Source of the DNA: Utricularia gibba
Taxonomy: Eukaryota > Streptophyta > Magnoliopsida > Lamiales > Lentibulariaceae
DNA: 64,000 nucleotides
Assembly: GCA_002189035.1 (NCBI GenBank)
Contig: NEEC01000004.1
Location: 3,844,001 to 3,908,000 of the forward strand
Direction of reading: 5' to 3'
The stretch's first letter is position 1; every line of letters starts with the position of its first letter. Below are positions 1 to 11,326 of the stretch, one piece after another. The notes under the pieces are model-generated. The model saw only the letters and a list, made by a program, of their open reading frames with translations. It was not told the DNA's origin and ran no database searches. The position numbers and the translations under genes are program-made.

Positions 1-810
1 GTTCAATTGGGCCTCAACAAAATGATAAAATTGTGTTTAGATATAATAAATTCGATAGAGTATTGTTAATTGAGCTAACTCTCAAATTGTTTAAATGTTA
101 AGTATTTCCAGTACTCTATAAATAAAGAAATAAACCATTTATTAAATTGGCATATGCTTCATTTGCAACTATTTTTTTCAATAGTATCCTTATTTTTTAT
201 CATTTATATTTTGAAGGGTTATTCTGCTTTGTGATCCCGTGAATCGAAATCTAACCACATCTTCTTCTCCTCTATATTGTTGCTTTGGCTCCATAACTTG
301 TAGAATGTCCATTGCATGTATCCCAGCCCCATCCATGTTTTTGATTGAAAAGATTTAAAGAAATATTAAATTTGGAAAAAGAAAATGAAAAATCATCTGA
401 CACATAAAGGTTATAGGAATACTTCTCTTAAGAAGAACCTATTGACACATTTATTCTCGAAGTGCACTAATCCAAAGCAAGTAGGTTATGTCCAATACTT
501 GATGGAAACATTATTGGAGAAGCGCATGAGATTACTTTGGACTATGAAACACCTAAGGGGACTTAGATGTGCCGGACTTACCAACAGCCAATGTGCACCA
601 ACCGAGAAGATGGGTAGAGATGTGGACGCTTCGCGAGACGAACCATGGGCACACGTGAGCAAACACATCACAAGGGAACTCACGGAGAGTGCGCAAGCGG
701 GTGTTGCACGTGGAAGCTCGCGGTGAGGGCAAGCATGTTCCATGTGGGAGCTCGCTACGTGTGCTGCAAACGCGGTAGGGCTTGTGCGAAGCTGGCGGAA
801 GGGAGAAAAC
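1..810. other. Non-genic flank of copia element 1
   Basis: No gene is supported here. The first 500 bases are AT-rich. From about 550 to 805 the base composition turns GC-rich with several overlapping open frames on both strands, none resembling a known protein. This is the pre-insertion target of the copia element that begins at 811. The GC-rich stretch could be part of an older repeat. Confidence 0.5.
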
Positions 811-1189
811 TGTTAGAATCTGATGCCAAGACTTTACTCTGCCTAAGTAACCCAAAGTAAGCCAGCAATTGATGAAGAACTATATTTGGAAGGGAACGCA
901 AATCAAGCAACGCTGGAGATGACATACTTATTCAAGAACTGATTCTGGAAAGGATGCAATAAAACAACAAAAGAAGGAAAGCCCCACAAATTCCGCAAGC
1001 AAATCAGCCCCTTTTCGTGTCTTTAGCCAACGGCTGAAGCTACCCCTCTGCTTTATAAATTAGGAACAATGGAACAAACAATGTAATGTTTTTCGTGTGG
1101 AATAAAATAAAACTTTTTTTGTGTCCGTCCGAAGAAATCCCAAAAACCCTCTCTAGGTCTCGAGATTGGAGGCTACACGAATCCTTTCA
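811..1189 (+). repeat. 5' LTR of copia element 1
   Basis: This LTR is 379 bp with TG...CA ends. It contains a 10-bp indel relative to the 3' copy: an extra stretch around 846-860 where AAGTAA is repeated. It is followed directly by the degenerate primer-binding site. Confidence 0.92.
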
Positions 1190-1311
1190 TGGTGACAGCT
1201 GTGGGATGTTCATCTCACTAGTGAAAAAAACCAACACAACGAATTTACAAGAAGAGGGTAAGTCACTTATCTACAAAACAATTTTCAGACCACTCATTTG
1301 TTACAGATTAC

Positions 1312-2128
1312 ATGGCTGGAAACAACACTCCGATTCCACTCCCTATGTTCGATGGAAAAGACTTCAAAATCTGGTCATTATGGATGATACTCTACCTCAA
1401 AAGCCAGCAGGCTTGGGATGTATTTGAAGCAGAGCTAACAATCCCTGAAAATGCAACTAATGAGGAGAAGAGTAGACTTATACAAGAAAGAGAAGACAAA
1501 GAACTTCGAGGAATGAACATCTTATCGGCTGCAGTCACCTCTGAAGTCTGTGAAGTGTTCATAGAATCTCCAAATCCAATTGCAACATGGAAGGCTTTAA
1601 ACAAAGCTTACAAACCTACCCCAGAAAAAATTGAAAAGGAGTAATCACCAGTGGCATCTACTTGATAATCTGATGTTGAAACCTGCGGAATCAATCACAA
1701 CACTAGTGGAAAATCTCCATAGTATTCTGAAACGACTCACAAAGCTTGGAGAAACAGTTGACGACAGAAGAATAAAAAATAGGATCATTTCTGCACTACC
1801 CAGCTCTTTTGATACTGCACTAACAGCTATTGCAGCCTCTCGAGGACTGAAAAAACACACCCTTGAAGAACTTCTAGATGCTCTCTACAATGCTGAATTA
1901 ACCGACAGCACAAGGGCATCAAGAGCTAGTAAGGAGATAGCCTTCAAAGCAAATTTTGAAAAGAAATATGATCATAAAGTGCGAATTCGACCTCATCCGA
2001 GTGCCTCTTTTGCAAGCAAAAGAATCACCTCCAAGTCAACTGCTTTTGGCATCCAGAGAAGATCTGCCACTACTGCAAAGAAAAGGGACACATACAAAGA
2101 GACTATCCGAAGAGAAGATAGAAAATAA
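1312..2128 (+). pseudogene. copia gag (UBN2-type), frameshifted
   Basis: The frame starts MAGNNTPIPLPMFDGKDF, with the W-x-x-W-x-x-x-M/L pattern typical of copia gag N-termini (FKIWSLWM). It runs about 110 codons, then a frameshift near 1640 moves the match to a second frame (1631-2128). That frame carries the helical UBN2-like core, including SITTLVENLHSILKRL and the ISALPSSFD motif. The expected CCHC zinc knuckle after about 1980 is too degraded to recognise. The complete gag is gone, so this is a pseudogene. Confidence 0.85.
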
Positions 2129-2178
2129 CTGACGAAAATGAAGATTTGTCTCAAAACTCTTAGAACACTACAAAAGCT

Positions 2179-5100
2179 ATGAGCTCCTTCATTTCTAATG
2201 AAAAAGAAATCATTGATATTTACAATATGCGCAAAGACATAATTCTAGCAGCAGCAATAAACCTAAGAGCTAAAGACACTTGGTTAATTAACAATGGATG
2301 CAGCAACCATTTGACTAACGACTTTGACATCTTTGTATCATATCAGCCACTCTACGGAAGGGATACAGAAATAGCAGATGGAAACTATATCAAGGCTCTA
2401 GGGATTGACACAATCTGACTAGACACTGGAGCGCACTTCTTGCATATATCAAATGTGTACTATGTCCCCTCAGCTTCATATAATCTACTCAGAGTGGGAC
2501 AACTTATGCTTAAAGTGTTGAATGTTCTGTTTATAAACCAGAGCTGCAAGGCGGTCACACAAGCTGACAAAGAGATTCTAAACATCACAATGGAAGGAAG
2601 AATATTTCCACTAAGAACGTCAACTCCACAAGAAGGCAGTGACTCAAAAATTCTGATAAGTATGGCAGCAAAAGAAAATGCAAGACTATGGCATCAAAGA
2701 CTCGGTTATTACAACTACACATCCATCAAGAAAATTCAGAGAAACTCACTTGTTGAAGGGCTCCCAAGCTTCCCCATAATTAAGGAAGTATGCAAAATAT
2801 GTCAAGTTGGGAAGTCATGCTGTCTACCGTTCGGAAAAGGAACCTGGAATTCCAAAAAAAAATTGGAACTTATTCATAGTGATGTGTGTGGACCGATGCA
2901 AACAGAAACACTATCAGGAAATAAGTATTTTTGTAGATGATTTCACTAAATTTTGTTGGGTGTTTTTCCTGAAACATAGGTCAGAAGTATTACAAAGCTT
3001 CAAGATATTTAAAGCAATGATAGAAAATCAAAGCGGAGAGAAGATCAAATATATAAGATCTAATAATGGTGGAGAGTACACACCTCTAGAATTGGAAAAC
3101 CTCTGCAATAAAGAATGGATAATTCATCACTTCACTGCCTCTTACACATCACACCAAAATGGAGTAAGTAAAAGACGCAACAGAACAGTTATGGACATGT
3201 CGCGATGTCTTCTATACAGAAAAGAAATTCCTTTGAGATTCTGGGGTTAAGCTGTAAACATAGCAGTATATCTCCTCAACCGATTGCCAACAGAAGGAAC
3301 ATCAGAATATAAGACACCGTTTGAGCTCTGGCATGTGCGTGTACCTAGTATTGAGCACCTGAAAGTGTTTGGATGCATATGCTATACTCATGTCCCTAAG
3401 AAAAAGAGGTCAAAACTAGACAAAAGGGTCAAATCGGTGTATTTCTAGGTTACAGCAATACCAAAAAGGGCTTCAGAATTTTGGATCTCGCAACAAAGAA
3501 AATCATCATCAACAAAGATGTGATATTTGATGAAGAAAGAGGCTGGAATTGGAAAGAAACAAGAGAAGAGTTCCATGAAACAAGAGACTATCTCAAAATA
3601 AAAATTCTAAACTTCTTCCCAAACTGGAATAGCAAGCAAGTAAATGATGAACATGCATCTGAAGAGCAAAGCCATACTCCAGAAAATTCAGATGAAGAAT
3701 ATACACAAACAACAAATCAAAATATTACAGGCGAGCCAACATACACAGGAGCAGAAGGCAACTAGAAATCAATTTGCTACAAGAAATGCTGAAATTATGT
3801 TTTTCGAAGAGGAAGGCAGAAACCAAGAGCAAGATAGCAGTGAAATGAATCCTATTGTGTAGCAATCTGCAGAAAATGCCCAAAACAATATCTATCTTCC
3901 TAGAGATGAAATAACAGAGGGAGAAAAATGGCCACTCAGAACAAGTGCACGAATCACAACCACAAAACTTGGAATCCGAAGTAAGGAGCCGTAGAACACG
4001 AACTCCATCAACCAGATACCCAGATTCAGATTATGTGCTGATGGCAAATGAAACAAATAAAAAAAAAGGCCTGCAAAGAACCAGATTCAGTCAATAAAGC
4101 CTTGAAACAACCAGAATGGAAATATGTAATGGAAGAAGAAATCAGAATGATAGAAAAAAATCAAACTTGGAGCCTTGTTAAAAAAACATATAGAAAACCA
4201 ATGGGAGTCAAATGGGTCTTCAGGACAAAATTGAATGCAGATGGAACAATAAACAAGTTGAAGGCACATTTAGTGGCGAAAGGATATTCTCAAAAGGAAG
4301 GACTCGACTATAATGAAACCTTTGCACCCGTAGGCTCGATACAATTAAGCTCATTCTAGCACTGGCAGCATGCCACAACTGGAAAGTTTACCACCTTGAT
4401 GTGAAGTTGGCGTTTTTAAATGGAACACTGCAAGAAAAAATCTACATCCAACAACCCCCTGGATTTGTGAAAAAGGGAGAAGAAGAGAAAGTGTTGCTCC
4501 TCTACAAAGCCCTATACGGCCTCAAACAGGCACCAAGGGAATGATACACCAAAATAGACAAACACTTCTTGATCGCCGGATTCAAAAGAAGCAAGAGTGA
4601 TCCTACATTGTACATCTTAGACACACCAGGTAAAGCACAGGTAATTATTTCATTATACGTAGATGATATACTCATAACAGGTGCAAATCAAGAACTCATC
4701 AAATAGCAAAAGGAAAACTTGATGAAAGCATTTGAAGTGTCTGATCTAGTTGAAGCTAGATATTTCCTCGGGTTGGAGATCACACAAGGGGATGATTATA
4801 TCACCCTAGAACAAATTAAATACTACAGAGACCTCATCAAGAAATATAGGCTCAGCAAGGGAAAATATACCTCAATACCCATCTCACAAGACGCAAAACC
4901 AATCCCAATCGACACAATGCAAGGAAAGGCAAACATATAAGACCCAAGAAACTTGGTGGATGAAAGAACATACCGAAGCATCATCGATTCACTCATGTAC
5001 CTATTTGCTACGAGGCCAGACATCACCTTCACTGTAAGTTATCTCTCTAGATTCATGACAAAGCCACACCAAAATCACTTTGATTCAGCAATTAAAATTC

Positions 5101-5660
5101 TCAAGTATATAAAGAGTACTATCAATTTTGCACTTCACTTCAAAAAATACACTAACCCCTAATTGAGTGCTATGTATACAGTGATTACGTAGGTGATCTA
5201 GCAGATTACAAGTCAACAACAAGCTACATTTTAATACTAGGCGGAACAACATTGCTTGGAATAGTAAGAAACAAGAAGTGGTTGCTCAATCATCATCTGA
5301 AGCGGAGTATATGGCATGCACAGCAGCCTCAAATCATCATGTGGTGTGGATCTTAAAGATCCTAGATGATCTCAAAATGCCAACGACCAAACCCATAATC
5401 ATCAAGATAGACAACAAATCCACAATTCACATGGCTAAAAATGATGTGATGTTCGGAAGATGCAAGCACATAAATGTGAAATTCCATGTCCTAAGGGACT
5501 ATGTACACACTGGAATAAGTCACGTGAAGCACATACCTTTAGAACTACAAGCAGCTGATGCACTCACCAAATTCCTCTATCCCAAAAGCTTCTGTCAACA
5601 CCGAGACACCATGGGCCTTCAAGAACTCCCAAGAACACTTGAAATTGAGGAGGAGGAAAG
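2179..5660 (+). pseudogene. copia pol polyprotein remnant
   Basis: Fragments in several frames follow copia pol order. The protease core at about 2281-2310 reads INNGCSNHL where the family has a D-S-G active site, so the catalytic Asp has become Asn. The GAG-pre-integrase motif is near 2692 (LWHQRLGYYN). Integrase covers about 2866-3250. Its first Asp is kept (HSDVCGPM), but the second reads RSNNGGEY (D to N) and the Glu motif reads VSKRRNRT (E to K). Reverse transcriptase includes KWVFRTKLNADGT (about 4209) and YVDDI (4656-4670). RNase H ends with SSSEAEYMA (about 5287). Many stops and frameshifts separate these blocks. Loss of catalytic residues in two enzymes confirms inactivity. Confidence 0.9.
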
Positions 5661-5680
5661 CACTTCCCATCAAGGAGGAG

Positions 5681-6049
5681 TGTTAGAATCAGATGCGAAG
5701 ACTTTACTCTGCCTAAGTAAACTAGCAATTGATGAGGAACTATACTTGGAAGGGAACACAAATCAAGCAACATTGGAGATGACAGCCTTATTCAAGAAAT
5801 GATTCTGAAAAGGATGCAAGAAAACAACAAACGAAGGAAAGCCCCACAAATTCCGCAAGCAAATTAGCCTCTTTTTGTGTCTTTAGCCAACGGCTGAAGC
5901 TACCCCTCTACTCTATAAATTAGGAACAATGGAACAAACAATGTAATGTTTTTTGTATGGAATAAAATAAAACATTTTTTGTGTTCGTCCAAAGAAATCC
6001 CAGAAACTCTCTCCAGGTCTCGAGATCGGAGGTTACATGAATCCTTTCA
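5681..6049 (+). repeat. 3' LTR of copia element 1
   Basis: This LTR is 369 bp and colinear with 811-1189. It starts directly after a polypurine tract and ends with CA, followed by the target duplication AAAAC. Confidence 0.92.
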
Positions 6050-6054
6050 AAAAC

Positions 6055-7290
6055 AGGCAACTCAAGCAGGGAACAATTTTTGATAGTGCCTGATAAACGA
6101 AAAATTGTGCAAGTCGTTAATTGCAAATTTTCCTATCAAATAAATTTATAACCTATCCCACATTCAAGCATAAAACAATTATGAGCATAGTGATTAGGGT
6201 CGAACACGAAGAACAGGTGCTTGCTATGTGAAAGTTGACGCACGAAACTAGTGTCACGTTGGTAAAATTGGTCTTAGCTAGGACTAAGGCAGAACTAAAA
6301 CGAAATACAGTAAATAAAAATAACAAGTTCTAGAGTTCGGTTGTTTTTGGAATGGAATGGGTGATGCCTTGAGACTCCTAGGGGATGTATGCTCATCACT
6401 AAACAAACTCACACAAACCACAAATCATACAACTAACTCACAAGATCTAGGTCTACCCGGATTCTTGTTTTTCCCCCTAATCTTTGTCTACCTCTAAGTA
6501 GGGTTGTTAAGTTGGGTTTCACTACTTCCCCTCCTGGATCTATCCTGGTTTGTTAAGGAAGTGGCGTGACTCATGGCTGTTTAGATCTAAAGGTTGATTA
6601 ACATGTTTCTCCCATTTTTACCCCAAGGCACCCCCCTAAGTACTTAGCCACTCATGCTTAAGGTAAATGAAAGTGAAAAAGAAAACATCACCCACAGTGT
6701 GCTCATTTCACAGTCAAATACCAGAAAGCAAACAAGCAAGTAATGTGAAGTGTCAACAAAAACTGAAAAACATCACTAGCTACTCTTAGCTAGGAGTAAT
6801 GTTCTTCGAAAACAGAAAATAATTTTGAACTTCAGCTTCGTTCCTGTTTGTCTTCCTTTTTCTTCCTCCCCAGAAAACCTTCCTAGAAATTGTGTTCGTG
6901 AGTCTCCAAGGGGAGATCTACTTCTCTCTCTACCTTTCCTCCTTTTTGTCCAAAATCTCCATTTTTCACCTCCTTGGACTTTGTGTGTACTCTTTTTCAG
7001 ACTTCTGCCACCACACTGTTCATACTCGGCTCCTTGGGATTTGTGTTGCGACCCATACTGCATTGCTCGAAAGGAACTGTTAGAAGGTTGGGATTTGTCT
7101 TAGTCCCAACTAAGACTAAAAGTGCACTCCTACGGTACTTATGTGCAAAAATATAGAAACAGGCAATTAAGCTTAACTTTTGTAGCATAAAATGAGTAAA
7201 TTCCATGCATTGAGCCACTTAAAAATATGTGTTATCACATTATGCTACAACGACACTAGACTTGTCCTCAAGTCCTAACTAAAACTAACA
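6055..7290. other. Repeat-like spacer between the two copia elements
   Basis: No gene is supported. The stretch is less AT-rich than typical spacers here. It contains related short motifs around CTTAGCTAGGACTAAG and CTTAGTCCCAACTAAGAC, suggesting decayed repeat sequence. TGTTAGAAGG at 7079 resembles the start of copia element 2's LTR, but the homology stops after about 14 bases. The open frames at 6776-7218 overlap on both strands and match nothing I recognise. Confidence 0.4.
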
Positions 7291-7385
7291 GGATTCAAGA
7301 AAATTGTTCGCTACTTCACTATCAGAAACTAGAAAGAAGGATCGCGACATAAATCGCGAAGAAGAGAGGAAACCGACTAGTTCAC
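7291..7385 (+). repeat. 5' LTR fragment of copia element 2
   Basis: The segment aligns with 10958-11053 of the 3' LTR. Both start GGATTCAAGAAAA and share ATCAGAAACTAGAAAG and GCGAAGAAGAGAGGAA, with scattered substitutions. The first 25 bases and the last roughly 270 bases of the LTR are absent. Confidence 0.82.
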
Positions 7386-7426
7386 TCTACCCCTTGCTCA
7401 GTTCATTTACCGATTTGAGAAAACAG

Positions 7427-10400
7427 GGGACTTGGTTAGTAGAAAGCGGTTGCAGCCACCATCTGACCAATGATCTCTCACTCTTTACCACATTCATTTA
7501 ACTAGAAAACAAATATCTTCAAATATCAGATGGAAAAATCATACCTATTAAAGGTGAAGGATTCGTCTGCCTTGAGACACCCAGAACCTCCTCAAACTCT
7601 CTGAAATATATTATGTCCCAAATGTCTCCCATAATCTACTTAGTATAGGGCAACTTGTGGAAAAACACTTCAACATTCATCTAGCAGATAATCACTGCAC
7701 TATTCGGGATATTGATGAGAACATCATACTTACCTCACCCATGGTGAACCGTGTTTTCCCACTTATTCCAATTGCTTAGCCCCAACTGCCTTCCACTTGT
7801 TTGTCTATAATAGAGATCTTTGACCTGTGGCATAAAAGGCTTGAGCACCATCACTATGGATCGATAAATACCTTAAAAAATAAAGATCTAACTGATGGCA
7901 TTCCTCACCTAAATCGACAGGACAAGCTCTATAGCTTGTATCTATAATGCAAGCAAGTCAAACAATCTTTTCCATCATCAAGCTCTTTTGCTACTCAAAA
8001 ACTTGGTGTAGTCTCCATTGACGTGTGTGGCCCCATGAATAAAGTATCAAATGGTGGAAACATGTATTATGTTCTATTCATTGATGAATTCTTCAAATAT
8101 ACATGGGTATATCTTCTCAAACAAATATCAAAAGTATTGCACTACTTCTCCATATTTAAAGTTATGGCTGAAGTTCAGAGTGGTAGAAAGATACTGACCC
8201 TGATTTCCGACAATGAAGGCGAATACTTATCCACTGATCTAAAAAATCTCTGTGAAATCAATGGCATAGTACACCAGTTTACTGTTCCTTACACTCCACA
8301 ACAGAATGACACCTACGAAAGGAAGAATCACATCATCATGAACATGGCAAGATGCCTTCTGTATGAAAAAGACCTACCTCTTGGATTCTGGAGAGAATCA
8401 ATCAACACTGCCATGTATATTCTGAATCGCCTACCGACCAAAGGTAATGCAGAAGGAAAATCTCCCTATGAACTTTGGTTCAATAAAAAGCCTAACCTAT
8501 AACACCTCAGAGTCTTTGGCTCTGCCTACTATATTCTCAAACCTGCAGAATAGAGAGTTAAATTGGACAGAAAATCGGATATGGGTATTTTTTTGGGATA
8601 TTCCAATACTAGTAAAACATATCGTGTCTTCAATATTACCTCAAAGAAGATGCAAGTCAGCCGAGATGTTGTTGTAGATGAAGGAAAAACCTATAACTGG
8701 AAGTCTATATTTTCTCTACCTCAGCCGTCAGCTCACACTGATAATGTCTTCAATCTATTTCCTACACAAGAAAAAGACATTGATAGTACTAAATATACTC
8801 ACTTCTCTCAGTTGTCCACTACTACATGCCCTAATTACTTTCCTTTAGATACACCTGCTCTGCCACTACTAAATACCTTTGCTATTCTACAACATATTCG
8901 AACGATGGAACCGGCCTTTACAGAATCCACACGACCTATTACTAGGGGGAATCTTTCGGAAAATGATGAAGTCCCTACAAAAACCCCACATGTACCTGAT
9001 TATACTCACTTTTTATCATCATCAGGTCTTCCTGCTCCTACTCATGAATCTCATCAGGAAGGTGTGCATCTCCTTGACACAAGATGCCTATAGATATCTT
9101 AGAAGATAATCTAGGAATAGGGGAGTGTAAAAAATCAATCGAAGAATTACCTCCCGATTTTCTTCCTAGAATACTCTTAGAAGCTACAGCAGACTATCTA
9201 GACACTACTTCTCATGACTATACATCCGATGAACAATCTCACCAACCATTTTCAGAGCTACAACCTTAGCGATAATGAGGATTATCTTAGCGACTTTGAC
9301 ATACCTCTTATCAAGAAATACAAATCTATTCAAGATATTATTGGATGTACTAACATGATGCTAGAAGATCAACGTGCCTCTAACATCATGAAAATTCCAT
9401 AATGGAAGAGATCCATGGATGAGGAACTCAACTCCATTCATGCTCATGATGTAAGGGAAGTTGTGGATAGACTTGTTGATGCCAAAGTTCTTAGTCTAAA
9501 ATGGATACACAAAGAAAAATTGAATGCGGATGGTACTCACAACAAGATTAAATCTCGCATAGTCGCCAAGGGCTATCTTCAACAAGCAGGAATAGACTAC
9601 TATGACACGTTTTCCCCAGTTGCTCGCCTTGACACTATCAAACTGATTATTGCCATGTCTGCTTGTTACAAGTGGAAATTTCATCACCTGGATATAAAAA
9701 TGCGCTTTTCTCAATAGTGAATTATCAGAGGAGATCTATGTCTACCCTCCCCCTGGTTACGAAATGAGAGATGGCAAGAATAAAGTTCTCAAACTAAAGA
9801 AGGTCATCTATGGATTAAAACAGGCTTCCAAGGAATGATACTCAACCATTGATGCCTATTTCATTGAGCTAGGCTATACTTGGAGTAAAAATGACAGTAC
9901 ACTATATATTCTCGAAATAGCTGCAGGCAAAGTTATCATCTCGCTATACATAGATGACATTTTATTAACTGGCAATAATTCTAACCTTATTGAGGAATAA
10001 AACACCCTGATGAAAGCACTCTTTGAACTAGTTGACCGTGGCTTGACTTAGTACTTCCTTGGATTGGATATTCTACAAGGCAAGAACTACATCTTTGCGA
10101 ATAAAAAAAAATACATTGATGATTTACTCACTAGATATGGTCTCCAAGAAGCCAAGAGTAGCTCCGTTCCATTCCCTTCAGAAATCAAACAAAAAATGAA
10201 AGACTCAGAGATTGAATATCTCAATACAAAGGAATTTCAAAGACGTGTCGGAGCTCTACTGTACCTGATTGCTACATGCCCGGACATCACCTTTGCAGTG
10301 GCCTATCTCTCAAGATACATGCACAAGCCCTAACAAGTACATATGGATGCTACGAAAAAAATTCTCAAGTACTTGAAAACCACCTCTATACTAGGTCTAT

Positions 10401-10850
10401 ATTTCAACTCTGGAACTAACCCATCCTGCAAGGCTTTGTCGACTCCGATTTGCAGGAGATGAAGAAAATTGCAGCTCTACTACGGGGTACCTATTCAATT
10501 TAGGCTCTGCCACATTCGCCTGGAACAGCAAGAAGTAGCGCACTATTGCACAATCCTCAGTTGAGGCTGAGTACATGGCTGGGGCTACAGCTGCAAATCA
10601 CGCACAATGATTGATCAAACTATGCAAAGACCTATGTATCAATATCAGCAAACCAGTAATTCTCAAAATCGACAACAAGTTGGCTACAAGCATCTCTTAA
10701 AATCCGGTTATGTTTGGACGCACAAAGCATATAAAGGTAAAATACCATGTTCTGCGAGAATATGTGAAAGAGGGGACAATTCGACTGGATTACATACCAA
10801 ATGAGCAGTAGGCTGCATACATTTTAACAAAATGTCTCTTCCCAGTGAAT
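7427..10850 (+). pseudogene. copia pol remnant of element 2
   Basis: The protease core reads LVESGCSHHL (about 7436), with Glu in place of the catalytic Asp of D-S-G. Integrase (about 8010-8500) keeps all three acidic positions by motif: SIDVCGPM, ISDNEGEY and TYERKN. The longest intact block is 159 codons (8023-8502). Reverse transcriptase shows KWIHKEKLNADGT (about 9500) and YIDDI (9947-9961). The RNase H region contains SVEAEYMA (about 10556-10580). In-frame stops occur at, for example, 8500 and 9837, with shifts between blocks. It is better preserved in integrase than element 1 but still non-functional. Confidence 0.88.
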
Positions 10851-10932
10851 TTTTACATAGTGCACGAAATGTTGAGGTTGAGGAGGAACCCATTAGAAAT
10901 TGAGCAATGTTCTCAATTGGATCAAGAAGGAA

Positions 10933-11326
10933 TGTTAGAAGATTGTGACTCAATTAAGGATTCAAGAAAATTATTTGCTACTTCAGCATCAGAAACTAGA
11001 AAGGAGAATCGCAACAAAAGTTGCGAAGAAGAGAGGAAGCCGACTGGTTCACTAAAGCACCTGAGCCGAGTTATTCTGAGCTCAAATCTACTGCAAGGCC
11101 TTGACCCACATAATTCTCTACCTCAACTTCAATCAGAAACCCATAACCCACTGAAGTAAATGATATAAGAACAATACAACGGCCCCTTGTGGTTGCCAAT
11201 GGTTACTATTTTCTGTATATATACCCTTGTAACCTGCCAATGTAAGATAAGCCTTCCATTTTTATCACAAAACATATCTTTCTACATGCTCTCTCTACTA
11301 TAATTTCTCACAACCCATTGCTAACA
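10933..11326 (+). repeat. 3' LTR of copia element 2
   Basis: This LTR is 394 bp. It begins TGTTAG after a purine-rich run (AAGAAGGAA) and ends CTAACA. A TATA-like TGTATATATACCC near 11213 is consistent with an LTR promoter region. Confidence 0.85.

Larger units (their letters stand above)
811..6049 (+). mobile_element. Ty1/copia LTR retrotransposon, near full-length, inactive
   Basis: The 5' LTR (811-1189) and 3' LTR (5681-6049) both begin TGTTAGAATC and end CTTTCA. The element is flanked by a perfect 5-bp target duplication AAAAC (806-810 and 6050-6054). After the 5' LTR a degenerate primer-binding site starts TGGTGACAGC. Before the 3' LTR there is a purine-rich tract (AAGGAGGAG). The interior runs in copia order: gag, protease, GAG-pre-integrase, integrase, reverse transcriptase, RNase H. 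It is broken by many stops and frameshifts. By eye the LTRs differ at about 31 of 369 aligned positions, mostly transitions, plus one 10-bp indel, so the insertion is old. It cannot encode active machinery. Confidence 0.93.
7291..11326 (+). mobile_element. Ty1/copia element 2, 5'-truncated with internal gag loss
   Basis: The complete 3' LTR (10933-11326) begins TGTTAG and ends CTAACA, a 6-bp terminal inverted repeat. A homologous fragment of the 5' LTR survives only at 7291-7385. It runs straight into the protease coding region at about 7427. The LTR start, most of the LTR, the primer-binding site and all of gag are therefore missing. The remaining pol domains are in order (protease, GAG-pre-integrase, integrase, RT, RNase H), with stops and frameshifts. 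This is a different copia lineage from element 1, as LTR and protein sequences differ. No target duplication can be assigned because the 5' end is lost. Confidence 0.88.

Noticed and set aside
7079-7092. TGTTAGAAGGTTGG as the true 5' LTR start of copia element 2
   Set aside because: Only about the first 14 bases resemble the 3' LTR start. The next 200 bases do not align, and no matching target duplication exists.
6776-7218. Overlapping ORFs between the two copia elements
   Set aside because: Both strands are open, with no similarity; probably repeat-derived DNA.
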